From: Echinicola jeungdonensis
GTDB taxonomy: Bacteria; Bacteroidota; Bacteroidia; Cytophagales; Cyclobacteriaceae
NCBI RefSeq assembly: GCF_030409905.1
Contig: NZ_JAUFQT010000002.1
Span: forward strand, 124,001 to 188,000
Length of the DNA stretch: 64,000 nt
Direction of reading: 5' to 3'
Position numbers and translations under genes: made by a program
Notes under the pieces: generated by a model
Told to the model about the DNA's origin: nothing
The model's database searches: none
Seen by the model: only the letters and a program-made list of their open reading frames with translations
Shown here: positions 43,855 to 53,760 of the stretch, piece after piece
Layout: every line of letters begins with the position of its first letter
Numbering within the stretch: the stretch's first letter is position 1

Positions 43855-45624
43855 ATGAAAAAATTTAATTATATATTGATGCTGATTGGAATTTTGTTTT
43901 CAACGGCTTGTGAAGATAATTTTCTGGATTTAGAAAGACCGGACGCCTTGTCTGAATCATCTTACTTTAAGACAGCAGATCATTTCAGGGCTGCGGCCAA
44001 TGGTTTATACACCAGTCTTTGGGGATGGAGATGGAATGGAGGTAATGCCCAGCAACTTCTTTTAGATAGAGGATCAGACTTAAATGGATATGGTACAGGG
44101 TATGGAGTAGGAAATATCATTCCAAGTAATACAGATTATGTGTGGACACTTTCCTATAAATACATAAGGGAATCCAATATAGTTTTGGAAAAGGCCAATG
44201 AATATACCGGAGACCCTGAGGAAATTGAGGAGTATGTATCGGCAGCTAAATTTTTTAGGGCGTACCATTATTTCTTTATGCTTCAAAGGTTCGGGGGCGT
44301 ACCAATCATAACCACCGTACTTGATGTTAACTCTCCGGAACTTTTGGGAAAAAGGAATTCTCGGTACGAGTTGATGTTTCAGGTAAAAAACGACTTGGAG
44401 GATGCAATAGATGGATTGCCAAATGAAGGAAGTATTTCTTCCGACGATAAAGGCCATATAAGCAAGGAAGCAGCACAATCATTGCTGGCCAAAGCGCTTT
44501 TATTTGAAGCCACCTGGGAAAAATATGTTGGGACAACTACTGACGGAGATGGAACCTCCGAAGGCGCAGGGTCGGTAAAGCCTGACGAGTACCCTTCAAT
44601 GGATGAAATGTTTCAACAGGCTGCGGACCTGTCGAAAGAAGTAATGGATAGTGGCAGTTTTGAGTTGTGGAACTACAACAATGAACTGAATAACTTAACC
44701 ATGTATTACCTTTTTAACCTGGAAGATGCCGGATCCAACCCGGCCGGTTTGGATAAATCTACTAATAAGGAATTCATTTTGTATAGCAAATATGATAAGG
44801 TTCTGCGTCAGGGCGGAACTAACATTAGCCATGCCTCTTATTACTCTTCTATTAACCAGAAGTTTCAGGATATGTTCCTAATGGTAGATGGATTGCCTAT
44901 CGACAAATCTCCTTTATTCCAGGGGTACAAGTCAAACTATGAGCAGATGTATGATCGTGATTATAGGTTATATGCATATACAGGCGGTAATGAACATGAA
45001 ATAAAAATAAATCCACAAACGACGCATCTTGAAGGTGGAGTTAACTATTGGAACCGTAAGTTCAGGTCCTATAACTTTCCAAATTATAGAGAATCAGGTA
45101 CAGAGTCTTCTGATTTTCCAATTATCAGGCTTGCAGAAGTTTATTTAATCTATGCCGAGGCCTTATATGAACTAAATGGGGCTATCACAGATGCCCAACT
45201 TGATGAATCCTTGAATAAAGTAAGGGGACGATCAGGTGTGGCTCCGTTAACGAACCAATTAGCTTCCGATTACGATTTAAATATTTTAGAGGAGATCAGA
45301 AGGGAACGTGCAGTGGAATTATTCCAGGAAAATAACCGGTTTAATGATTTGAGGCGATGGGGCATAGCTGAAGAAGCACTTAACGCACCAACTTTTGGGC
45401 CAATCATTGAAGGTACAGATTATGAGGACAATCCGGAACTGTATGATCCGAATGCTTATCAGTTTGGGGAGGCAGTAAAAGAGTTCACCGGTGTGGGACC
45501 TAGACGTGCGATTGTTCTTATCCCTGAATCTAACAAAAGCTGGACAAGATCAAACTATCTCAGACCTATACCAGTAGAGGAAATCAATTTGAATAAAAAC
45601 CTCCTACAGAACCCGGGGTATTAA
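43855..45624 (+). CDS. SusD-like surface glycan-binding lipoprotein (locus 2)
   Basis: A 589-residue SusD/RagB lipoprotein with signal peptide and lipobox FSTAC (Cys at about 19). Family stretches are EDNFLDLERPDALSESSYFK, RESNIVLEKANEY, AAKFFRAYHYFFMLQRFGGV, KEAAQSLLAKALLFEATWEK, IIRLAEVYLIYAEALYEL, LNKVRGRSGV, EIRRERAVELFQENNRFNDL (followed by RRWG) and the C-terminal YLRPIPVEEINLNKNLLQNP. It starts 13 bases after SusC and is followed within about 75 bases by a TIG-domain lipoprotein, giving a SusC-SusD-SGBP operon. Ligand specificity cannot be read. Confidence 0.97.
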   Translation: MKKFNYILMLIGILFSTACEDNFLDLERPDALSESSYFKTADHFRAAANGLYTSLWGWRWNGGNAQQLLLDRGSDLNGYGTGYGVGNIIPSNTDYVWTLSYKYIRESNIVLEKANEYTGDPEEIEEYVSAAKFFRAYHYFFMLQRFGGVPIITTVLDVNSPELLGKRNSRYELMFQVKNDLEDAIDGLPNEGSISSDDKGHISKEAAQSLLAKALLFEATWEKYVGTTTDGDGTSEGAGSVKPDEYPSMDEMFQQAADLSKEVMDSGSFELWNYNNELNNLTMYYLFNLEDAGSNPAGLDKSTNKEFILYSKYDKVLRQGGTNISHASYYSSINQKFQDMFLMVDGLPIDKSPLFQGYKSNYEQMYDRDYRLYAYTGGNEHEIKINPQTTHLEGGVNYWNRKFRSYNFPNYRESGTESSDFPIIRLAEVYLIYAEALYELNGAITDAQLDESLNKVRGRSGVAPLTNQLASDYDLNILEEIRRERAVELFQENNRFNDLRRWGIAEEALNAPTFGPIIEGTDYEDNPELYDPNAYQFGEAVKEFTGVGPRRAIVLIPESNKSWTRSNYLRPIPVEEINLNKNLLQNPGY

Positions 45625-45697
45625 TTTGATAATAAAAAGGCTTAAAAGCGGGTCAGTATTGGCCTGCCTTAAGAAAAACCTTAATAAATATTTTGTT

Positions 45698-47002
45698 ATG
45701 AAAAAGAATAAACTAAAATATTTCACAGGCTTATTGGCTTTAGTGCTTGGCATTGTATTGGTAACTTCATGTCAGCCTGAGTATGAACCGGAGATATATA
45801 CCTATCCTGAGTTTTCAATTACTGACTTTACTCCCAAAGCAGGTTTGTTGGGAGAGCCACTGACTATTACTGGAGCAAATTTTGGAGATCATGTTGAAGC
45901 CGCTACTATTTCCTTCAATGGAGTGGTGGTAGATGAAGAAGATGTCGTGAGTTACAGTGATACCGAGATAGTAGTCAATATTCCCCAAGAGGCGGTTACA
46001 GGTCCAATAGAAATAAAGATTTGGACACAAAATATCACTACTGAAACATTTACTGTTTTACCAACACCTACAATCGCGTCTATTGTCTCTCAAGGCATGG
46101 AAGGCGAGGATGTTGCCGCTCCCGGTGAAACTGTGCTCATAACAGGTGAAAACTTTTATACAGATCCTGGGAGAGTAACTATAGAATTCAATGGAAAACC
46201 AGCAGAAATTACATCATTAGAGAGCAACTCGATAGAAGTAATTGCACCTCAAGGCTATACCACAGGTAGAGTAGTTGCAAGTTTTGATGATTACACGCTA
46301 GAGGGACCTTTTATTGCCCCAACAGTTGAAACACGTATTCGAGAGGTACTTTTTCTTACCAGATCCCTCACCTCTCATGATATTGCTGTGGCTGAAATTA
46401 TTAACGATTATAAAGATGGAAATTTCTTTAATGTTACCATATTGCCTAAATCTGTTATCGAGGAATCTGACTTAGGTCAATTAAACAAGGCTGATGTGGT
46501 GATCATGGGGCGTAATGTGCCAAGTAATTCTTATGGGGGAGATACCCGAGCAGTATGGGATAATATTGAACGTCCTGTTTTGAGTATGAACATGTATGGT
46601 TTAAGAAATTATCCTGATAGAGCAAATTGGCTGAATACAACTTCCATAAGCTCTGGTGTTGATGCTACCTTAAGCGCTGAAATTCTAGTTGACGACCCTG
46701 TTTTTGGTGATCTATCCGGAACGATTGATTGGTGGCATGGTAATTATAATATTTTTCCAGATGATCCGTCACTTGCAGGAAACGGAATACTATTGGCCAA
46801 AAGCCCTGCAGGTAGCCCTTTGTTTATCCGTTGGGATGCAAACATAGAATTTTATGATGGAGCAGGTCACTCGCCAAAAGGAATCCGTACGTTTTTTGGA
46901 TGTGGTTCCGATGGAGGAGGTGTTATACATTATTTTGAGTTTTCAGAACCAGTTAAGGAGGTCTTTTTTAAGGAATTAGATCGTATGGCACGCCATGATT
47001 AA
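45698..47002 (+). CDS. TIG/IPT-domain lipoprotein with C-terminal Rossmann-like domain (locus 2)
   Basis: A 434-residue lipoprotein. I start it at ATG 45698 (MKKNKLKYFTG), which yields a signal peptide and lipobox LVTSC (Cys at about 25). The upstream TTG frame opening is unlikely. Two IPT/TIG domains lie at about 40-115 (ITDFTPKAGLLGEPLTITG) and 118-205 (APGETVLITGENFYTDPGRV), as in surface glycan-binding proteins after SusD. The remainder, about 207-434, is unusual: REVLFLTRSLTSHDIAVAEI, KADVVIMGRNVPSNSYGG, RPVLSMNMYGLRN and RTFFGCGSDGGGVIHYFEFS suggest an alpha/beta Rossmann-like or ThuA/glutaminase-like fold instead of a further Ig or binding module. The fold guess is from the strand-helix pattern only. 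Function unknown, presumably glycan capture at the surface. Confidence 0.82.
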   Translation: MKKNKLKYFTGLLALVLGIVLVTSCQPEYEPEIYTYPEFSITDFTPKAGLLGEPLTITGANFGDHVEAATISFNGVVVDEEDVVSYSDTEIVVNIPQEAVTGPIEIKIWTQNITTETFTVLPTPTIASIVSQGMEGEDVAAPGETVLITGENFYTDPGRVTIEFNGKPAEITSLESNSIEVIAPQGYTTGRVVASFDDYTLEGPFIAPTVETRIREVLFLTRSLTSHDIAVAEIINDYKDGNFFNVTILPKSVIEESDLGQLNKADVVIMGRNVPSNSYGGDTRAVWDNIERPVLSMNMYGLRNYPDRANWLNTTSISSGVDATLSAEILVDDPVFGDLSGTIDWWHGNYNIFPDDPSLAGNGILLAKSPAGSPLFIRWDANIEFYDGAGHSPKGIRTFFGCGSDGGGVIHYFEFSEPVKEVFFKELDRMARHD

Positions 47003-47040
47003 GTGATTAACAACTCTTCTTCTAAATAATTTATTTTACC

Positions 47041-47070
47041 CAGGGGCCGAATGTTAATTTTTTGGCCCCG
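47041..47070. other. GC-rich hairpin after the TIG lipoprotein
   Basis: CAGGGGCC and GGCCCCGG can pair around an AT-rich loop, 38 bases after the stop. No downstream T run is present, so a classical terminator is doubtful. It may still end the SusCD transcript or act as an mRNA 3' barrier. Confidence 0.4.
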
Positions 47071-47240
47071 GGGGAAAATTTACTGCTTTGAACTGGACTG
47101 TAGCTTGAATTATTTGGTGGAAATAATCTGACCAATGCAGACTCAGACTTGAGCCCCATTATCTCCCTTTTAATTCATCTACTCCCCAAGATATTCTAGC
47201 GGTTTTAAATAAAAGATAATTATCAAAACCCTTAATAGCT

Positions 47241-50200
47241 ATGAAAAAACAATTACTGGCAATTTTTCTAATATTCGCTTGCACAGGAATAGCCCTGTCA
47301 CAGGAATTTGTCCACCCTGGAGGCCTTCACACCCTGGAAGACCTCAATCGTATGAAAGAAAAAGTAGCTGCCGGGGAGAGTCCCTGGATCGAGGGCTGGA
47401 ACGCACTGATTTCCGACTGGAAATCGAGCGCTACTTACGGTATGACCGATGGTGTCAGGGAAAATGCGAACCTGCGACAAAACATGAACAGGGATGCACA
47501 GGCGGCCTACCTGAACGCGCTCCGCTGGTACATCTCCGGGGATGTGGCCCATGCAGAGAAGGCCATAAGCATATACAAGGCCTATGCCAATACCGTAAAC
47601 CAAATACCCTCAGGAGGAAACACGGATATACTGGGGCTTGGCGGTATAGGTTTTACAGCGATGGCCATGGGAGCGGAGATCATGAGGCTTTATGAGGGCT
47701 GGGCTCCGGAGGACTTTGAGAAATTTAAGTTCATGATGAAGGAGTATTTCTATCCCGTAAGCCACGACTTCCTGACCAACCACCGCGGTGCCTGCCCCAC
47801 ACATTATTGGGCAAACTGGGACCTGAACAATATTTCCGCACTAATAGCTATAGGTATCCTTGTGGATGACCGGGATATTTTCAACGAGGGAGTGGAGTAT
47901 TTTAAAAGCGGAGTTGGTAGTGGTAATATTCATAATGCCATCCCTTTTGTTCAGGGAGATTTTGGCCAATGGCAGGAATCCGGAAGGGACCAGTCACATG
48001 CTTTGCTGGGTATCGGGTTGATGGCCAATTCCTGCCAAATGGCCTGGAATCAGGGAGTGAATCTGTATGGCTATGACGACAACCTTTTCTTAAAAGGAGC
48101 GGAATATGTAGCCCGTACCGGCGCTCTTTCGCTTGAAGCACCGTTTTTTGAAGAATTAAACACCTGCTCCAACCGCGGGCACCGCTGGGTAGCCAGCAAT
48201 CAACTGGGAAGGTATTTTGATCAGCCTGTTTGGGAAATCGTTTATAACCATTATGTGGTAAAACAAGGGCTGGAAGCACCGCACGTGGAGGCCATGGCAC
48301 AAATCATGCGATTTGCGGGCAGTACCAATGATCAATTGGGACATGGTACGCTCATTTTCACACTGGATGCGGCCGCTTCCCCAGTGGCTTTAACAGCACC
48401 TCCCGGTCAGCCGCAAGGTCTTACTGTACTGGAGGGCATCGGCAGGGTAGAATTGATCTGGAATGCAGTTGAAACCATGGATGCAGAAGGGTTTACCGTG
48501 AAGCGTTCTACAAGTCCGGGCGGACCATACACCACCATTGCTTCCTGGACAGGCAGAACGAACCCGCGATATACTGATACCGATGTAGAAAACGGCACGA
48601 CCTACTATTATGTGGTTTCTGCCAGGAACGAAGCGGGAGAAGGCCCTGAGTCAGTTGAAATCTCAGCCACGCCTATGGATGCAGTACAAGAGCTGCCAAT
48701 AGGATGGACCCGAACAGACATCGGCAACGTGAGTACTGCAGGGGAGGCAAGCTATGCATTGGTCAATACCGGACACAGCTTTATTACCAAAGGAGCGGGT
48801 AGTATCGGCGGAACTTCCGATGCCCTGGGATTCACCTACGGGATCGCTTCAGGTGACGTAACGCTAACCGCAAGGGTGGCGGGCTTTGGAGGCGTGCAAA
48901 AAACAGGGATCATGATCCGTGAATCATTGGACCCCGATGCCAAGACCGTACTGATGAAAATTGGTGATGGCGGTTGGCGTATCGCTGGAATGGGATCACG
49001 TACCGAGACAGGAGCAAACATGGAATGGTTAGATGGAAACCGCTACACCTGGCGTCCCAATATCTGGTTCAGGATTACCCGTACAGGAAACACTTTTACC
49101 GTGTATGAGTCCAACAACAAGGATGTGTGGTTTGAAGTAGGAAGCCGTACCATAGAAATGGCTGAGGATGTTTATGTAGGACTTTTCAACAGTTCGGGAA
49201 ATACCACTTCTTTGAATGAAACGAGATTTGATCACGTGTCTGTCACAGGCCATATTGGCAATGCACCTGAGGCACCTGCAAACTTTACGGCATCACCCGG
49301 CAATACCCAAAACATGCTGGATTGGGATGAGGTAAGCGGAGCTTCCAGTTATACCCTAAAACGCTCCACAACCAGTGGCGGTCCCTATGAAGTGGTGGCA
49401 ACCAACCTGAATGTCACCGAGTATACGGATAATGGATTGGAGAATGGAACCACCTATTATTATGTGGTATCGGCTGCCAACCTTTCCGGAGAGAGTTTCA
49501 ACGCTTTGGAGGTAAGTGCTGCGCCAGAATTGGCTATTGCACCGGCACCTGAAGAAGTAACTGCTGTGTCGGTATCTGGACAACAGATCAACCTTTCCTG
49601 GAATGAAAGTTTAAGTGCGACGAGCTACAATGTAAAGCGCGCGACAGTAAGCGGTGGGCCTTATACCACCATTGCCAGCCCGGATACCACTTCATATAGT
49701 GATACAACTGTAACGCCCGATATAATCTATTACTATGCGATCACAGCGGTAAATGCTCTTGGAGAATCGGATAGTTCTTTGGAAGTGAGTGCTACACCTG
49801 GGCAGGTAGGTTATTGGAAATTTGATGAGACGGAAGGATCGGATGCCGCTGATTCCTGGGGTGACAATATGGGAGCATTGAGTTCAGGCACAATATTTTC
49901 CGAAGGTCTGATAGATAATGCAGTGCGTTTGAATGGAAGTGATGGGTATGTGACACTCCCTGAAGGGATAGTAAGCTCCCTGACAGACTTCAGTATTTCT
50001 ACATGGATTAAGCTTGATGAAGTAGATACTTGGGCACGTGTTTTTGACTTTGGTTCAGGAAGAGACAATTTTATGTTCGTTACGCCAAGAAATGGTGCCT
50101 CTGGTACTTTGCGCTATGGTATAAATAATGGAACAGGCCAGCAACGAATCAATACAGGTTCTACTTTAACCTCTGGAAGATGGTATCACCTGGCCGTGAC

Positions 50201-53200
50201 ACAATCCGGCACTACGGCTATTCTTTATCTGGATGGAGTGGAAGTAGGTAGAAATGATAATATGACCCTTAATCCATCCAGTCTGGGCAATACGCCCCAA
50301 AACTGGATTGGCAAATCACAATATCCTGATCCGTTGTTAGAAGGTCTGGTTGATGATTTTAAAATTTATAGCAGGGCGTTGGATTCCTCAGAGGTTGACT
50401 CACTTTTCAATGCGGTGGATTTTCCTGCAGTAGCGCCTGTTTCCCTACTGGCTGCACCTGGCGACAACAAGATCACCCTGAAGTGGAACGATTCTCAGGG
50501 AGCCACCAGCTACACTGTTTATAGATCAGACATTTCCGGAGGGCCTTATGCACAAGTTGGCACATCTTTAGTCAATGAATATCTGGACACGGAAGTGCTT
50601 AATGACTCTACCTACTATTATGTAGTAACTGCTACCACACCTCTCGAAGAAAGTGCTTATAGCGAAGAAATAAGTGGTACTCCGAATGGAGGTCGTGTTG
50701 CTTATCTGAAATTTGATGAAACAACAGGCACAAATGCCGCGGACTCTTGGGACGACAATATGGGAACTTTGAGTTCAGGAGCAACATTTACAGGAGGGCT
50801 TATAGATAATGCCGTTAGTTTGAACGGAATCGATGGGTATGTCACACTCCCTGAAGGGATAGTAAGTTCTTTGACGGACTTTAGCATCACCACCTGGGTA
50901 AAGCTTGATAAAGTGAACAACTGGGCACGTCTCTTTGACTTTGGTTCGGGAACAAGCAACTACATGTTTATCACACCAAAAAACGGATCCAACGGCAGAT
51001 TGCGGTACGCTATTAAAAATGGTGGCGGAGAGCAGCAAATTAATACAAGTGCTACTTTAACCACAGGCAGATGGTATCACGTGGCCGTGACGCAATCCGG
51101 TACTACGGCCATTCTTTATTTGGATGGAGTAGAAGTAGGCCGAAATACCAGCATGACGCTCAGTCCATCCAGTTTGGGCAATACGCCCCAAAACTGGATC
51201 GGCAAGTCGCAGTGGCCAGACCCTTTGCTGGCAGGACAGGTTGATGATTTCAAAATCTACAGCGAGGCATTGGACGCTTCAGAGGTAGCAGAAATGGCTT
51301 TCGCATATTTGCCACCTGCAGCTCCGAAAAACCTTTCTACTGTTGCAGAAAATAACCAGGTGTCTTTAAGTTGGACCCCAGCCTTGGGAGGAACCGGTTA
51401 TAATATCAAAAAGGCCACTGATTTAGAAGGTCCGTTTGAGGTAATTGCTAATGTAGTTGACACCAGCTACATAGATAAAGATGCAGTTAACTGCGAAAGA
51501 TACTTCTACACCGTATCGACCATTAATAACGTGGGCGAAAGTGAGGATTCCTCGCCTGCAAGCCCTTGGTTGGGAAGCAAACTGTCAGGCACATTAATAG
51601 GTACGGATCGCTCTGGGGGCGATAACCCTGCTACCACCAAAGAAGCAGCAGTAGATGGGGATATAAGGACTTATTTCGATGCTCCGACAAATACCGCCTG
51701 GGTAGGGTACGATTTGGGTGAAGATGGCAAGGCTGTGATAACTAAAGTGCGTTATGCGCCACGTCCCGGCCATTCACACCGCATGAATGGATCACAAATC
51801 CAGGGCGCCAATTCCCCCGATTTCAGTGATGCCGAAACATTGTTTTATATTTCCAGGCCAGATGAATGGGTGATGACGGAGCAAACCATTTCCAATAGCG
51901 GAGGCTATCGTTATATCCGGTACTTATCGCCTAATGGTTACGGAAGCATTGCAGAACTCGAATTTTATGGACTGCCTGCCCGTTTACCGGAATTGAGTAG
52001 TGACAGAATTGTAGAAGGGACTTACGATTCTGCGTTTCACTATTCGACTGTGGCTTCTGATTTGCCGGAAGAATTCGTGGCTACCGGATTGCCAAAGGGT
52101 TTAAGCATAGATACCTGTACAGGTGTTATTTCCGGTGCACCTAAAGCTGCAGGAACCTTCCCCGTTGCTATTACCGCCACTAATTATTATGGTTCCGCCA
52201 CAGATACGGTGACGATGGTAATTAAGAAAAACCAATTCATTAGTTTCAGCTCTATCCCCGCAAAACACATTGGTGATGCTGATTTAGCGCTTAATGCAGT
52301 TGCGAGTTCAGGGTTACCAGTTATCTATAGTAGCTCCGATACCACAGTAGCCACTATTGTTGATGGCAATAAACTGCATTTCAATGCAGTGGGTACATGT
52401 GTTATTACAGCTTTACAGGACGGTGACAGTCTTTACTATCCTGCCGAGGAAGTTAGCCAATCCTTTGAGGTACTATCTTTGGATCTCAAAGTGCTGCATA
52501 AGGACGGGGACAATGGAAATACCTCGTATAACCTTATCAAACCCCATCTTCAAATTGCCAATCAAAGTGAAGTCGATGTGGCTTATAATGAGCTGACCTT
52601 ACGGTATTGGATAACTCCTGAAAATTATGCGGGAATCGATACCTGGATAGATTTTGCTGAATTAGGGAAAGATTTGGTTTCCATGAATTATGTAGTCTTG
52701 GAAAATCCACATAATGGTGCTTTTGGTTACGTAGAATACAGCTTCGAGGCTTTGGAGGATACATTGTTCGCAGGAGGGAACTCTGGAGAAATTCAGTCCA
52801 GGTTAAATAATCAAGATTGGGCCGGTTTGGATGAAACAAATGACTATTCTTACCAGTCAGGCCCATCTTATTCTGCCAACGAAAACATTACCCTTTATAG
52901 GAATGGTTTACTGGTTTGGGGGACAGAACCTGAGCCTGTGGTACCAATAACTGGTCTTAAGGTTTATGCTAGAAATAAAGAAAGCAAAAATCAGATAGGA
53001 CTGACAATGGAAATTGCCAATGAAGGAAACATTCCTATCAATTATGAGGAGCTAAAAGTCCGGTACTGGTTTACCAAAGAAGGTTCTGGGGAAATGATGG
53101 ATGTAGTGGACTATGCCAAGTTGGGCAGTGAAAACCTAAGTGGACAGTTTGTAGTAATGGATCCAACTGCTAATCAAGCCGATCACTATTATGAGCTGGG

Positions 53201-53684
53201 TTTTGATGCCGTATTAGGAAAATTTCATCCATTAAGTAAAACTGGTGAAATACAGCTGAGATTATATGATTCCAAATGGTCCTTATTGGATCAAAGTAAT
53301 GATTATTCCTACTTGGAAAATAATGAGTTGTGGATCAATGATCGTATTACGGTTTACTATCAGGGACAACTTATTTTCGGATTTGAACCTGAAAATATAG
53401 GAGTGACTTCCTCTGATAACGATGAATCAACCTCTTCAAAAGAATCATTGGAGATCGTTTTCTACCCAAATCCTACGGAAGGAATGCTTCATTATAAAGC
53501 AAACTTTATAGAGGGTAATGAGGCAACATTGTCCGTGATCAATGACAAAGGAAAGGTAATGATTGAAAAGCAAATTAGTTCCAATGAAGGGAGTGTGAAC
53601 TTGTATTCTATAAAAAGTGGAATCTATGTCATTCAAGTCTTTGACGGAATTCATTTGATAAGAGAAAAGGTTATTAAGAAATAG
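47241..53684 (+). CDS. Giant multimodular T9SS protein with alginate-lyase-type N-terminus
   Basis: A 2147-residue secreted protein. After the signal peptide (1-20), residues about 30-365 match the alginate-lyase superfamily (alpha/alpha toroid): HPGGLHTLEDLNRMKEKVAA, NHRGACPTHYWANWDLNN and WQESGRDQSHALLGIGLMA. Then come FN3 (about 385-475), a concanavalin-like DUF1349-type module (480-668), two FN3 (672-855), LamG (855-1055), FN3 (1058-1147), LamG (1150-1352), FN3 (1355-1440), a discoidin-like F5/8C module (1445-1577), a putative-Ig module (1583-1660), a further Ig-like unit (1662-1743), two CBM3-like modules (1746-1896 and 1902-2050), and a T9SS sorting domain (2070-2147, FYPNPTEGMLHYKAN). 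The catalytic polysaccharide is uncertain: the family acts on uronic-acid polymers, and pectin is plausible here. The first 2.5 kb is visibly more GC-rich than its surroundings. It probably has its own promoter. Confidence 0.9.
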   Translation: MKKQLLAIFLIFACTGIALSQEFVHPGGLHTLEDLNRMKEKVAAGESPWIEGWNALISDWKSSATYGMTDGVRENANLRQNMNRDAQAAYLNALRWYISGDVAHAEKAISIYKAYANTVNQIPSGGNTDILGLGGIGFTAMAMGAEIMRLYEGWAPEDFEKFKFMMKEYFYPVSHDFLTNHRGACPTHYWANWDLNNISALIAIGILVDDRDIFNEGVEYFKSGVGSGNIHNAIPFVQGDFGQWQESGRDQSHALLGIGLMANSCQMAWNQGVNLYGYDDNLFLKGAEYVARTGALSLEAPFFEELNTCSNRGHRWVASNQLGRYFDQPVWEIVYNHYVVKQGLEAPHVEAMAQIMRFAGSTNDQLGHGTLIFTLDAAASPVALTAPPGQPQGLTVLEGIGRVELIWNAVETMDAEGFTVKRSTSPGGPYTTIASWTGRTNPRYTDTDVENGTTYYYVVSARNEAGEGPESVEISATPMDAVQELPIGWTRTDIGNVSTAGEASYALVNTGHSFITKGAGSIGGTSDALGFTYGIASGDVTLTARVAGFGGVQKTGIMIRESLDPDAKTVLMKIGDGGWRIAGMGSRTETGANMEWLDGNRYTWRPNIWFRITRTGNTFTVYESNNKDVWFEVGSRTIEMAEDVYVGLFNSSGNTTSLNETRFDHVSVTGHIGNAPEAPANFTASPGNTQNMLDWDEVSGASSYTLKRSTTSGGPYEVVATNLNVTEYTDNGLENGTTYYYVVSAANLSGESFNALEVSAAPELAIAPAPEEVTAVSVSGQQINLSWNESLSATSYNVKRATVSGGPYTTIASPDTTSYSDTTVTPDIIYYYAITAVNALGESDSSLEVSATPGQVGYWKFDETEGSDAADSWGDNMGALSSGTIFSEGLIDNAVRLNGSDGYVTLPEGIVSSLTDFSISTWIKLDEVDTWARVFDFGSGRDNFMFVTPRNGASGTLRYGINNGTGQQRINTGSTLTSGRWYHLAVTQSGTTAILYLDGVEVGRNDNMTLNPSSLGNTPQNWIGKSQYPDPLLEGLVDDFKIYSRALDSSEVDSLFNAVDFPAVAPVSLLAAPGDNKITLKWNDSQGATSYTVYRSDISGGPYAQVGTSLVNEYLDTEVLNDSTYYYVVTATTPLEESAYSEEISGTPNGGRVAYLKFDETTGTNAADSWDDNMGTLSSGATFTGGLIDNAVSLNGIDGYVTLPEGIVSSLTDFSITTWVKLDKVNNWARLFDFGSGTSNYMFITPKNGSNGRLRYAIKNGGGEQQINTSATLTTGRWYHVAVTQSGTTAILYLDGVEVGRNTSMTLSPSSLGNTPQNWIGKSQWPDPLLAGQVDDFKIYSEALDASEVAEMAFAYLPPAAPKNLSTVAENNQVSLSWTPALGGTGYNIKKATDLEGPFEVIANVVDTSYIDKDAVNCERYFYTVSTINNVGESEDSSPASPWLGSKLSGTLIGTDRSGGDNPATTKEAAVDGDIRTYFDAPTNTAWVGYDLGEDGKAVITKVRYAPRPGHSHRMNGSQIQGANSPDFSDAETLFYISRPDEWVMTEQTISNSGGYRYIRYLSPNGYGSIAELEFYGLPARLPELSSDRIVEGTYDSAFHYSTVASDLPEEFVATGLPKGLSIDTCTGVISGAPKAAGTFPVAITATNYYGSATDTVTMVIKKNQFISFSSIPAKHIGDADLALNAVASSGLPVIYSSSDTTVATIVDGNKLHFNAVGTCVITALQDGDSLYYPAEEVSQSFEVLSLDLKVLHKDGDNGNTSYNLIKPHLQIANQSEVDVAYNELTLRYWITPENYAGIDTWIDFAELGKDLVSMNYVVLENPHNGAFGYVEYSFEALEDTLFAGGNSGEIQSRLNNQDWAGLDETNDYSYQSGPSYSANENITLYRNGLLVWGTEPEPVVPITGLKVYARNKESKNQIGLTMEIANEGNIPINYEELKVRYWFTKEGSGEMMDVVDYAKLGSENLSGQFVVMDPTANQADHYYELGFDAVLGKFHPLSKTGEIQLRLYDSKWSLLDQSNDYSYLENNELWINDRITVYYQGQLIFGFEPENIGVTSSDNDESTSSKESLEIVFYPNPTEGMLHYKANFIEGNEATLSVINDKGKVMIEKQISSNEGSVNLYSIKSGIYVIQVFDGIHLIREKVIKK
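49806..51300 (+). repeat. Tandem LamG-containing duplication inside the giant gene
   Basis: Two copies of a LamG module lie 891 bases (297 codons) apart, roughly 49806-50405 and 50697-51296. Long stretches are near identical, for example GYVTLPEGIVSSLTDFSI, RWYHLAVTQSGTTAILYL versus RWYHVAVTQSGTTAILYL, and SSLGNTPQNWIGKSQ. An FN3 domain separates them. The similarity implies a recent in-frame duplication. Confidence 0.88.
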
Positions 53685-53717
53685 GAATATCTCAATCAAA
53701 TGGGGTTGATTGCAGAG

Positions 53718-53760
53718 AGCCAGGTCGGTCTGATAGGAATAGCAGACTGACCGGCTTTTT
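53718..53760 (+). terminator. Rho-independent terminator after the giant gene
   Basis: Long stem starting AGCCAGGTCGGTCTG and closing CAGACTGACCGGCT (one bulged base and one G-T pair), then five T. It lies 33 bases after the stop codon. Confidence 0.88.

Noticed and set aside
47279..48300. Several open frames in other frames inside the giant gene
   Set aside because: They arise from the higher GC content of this segment; the main frame has clear domain content throughout.
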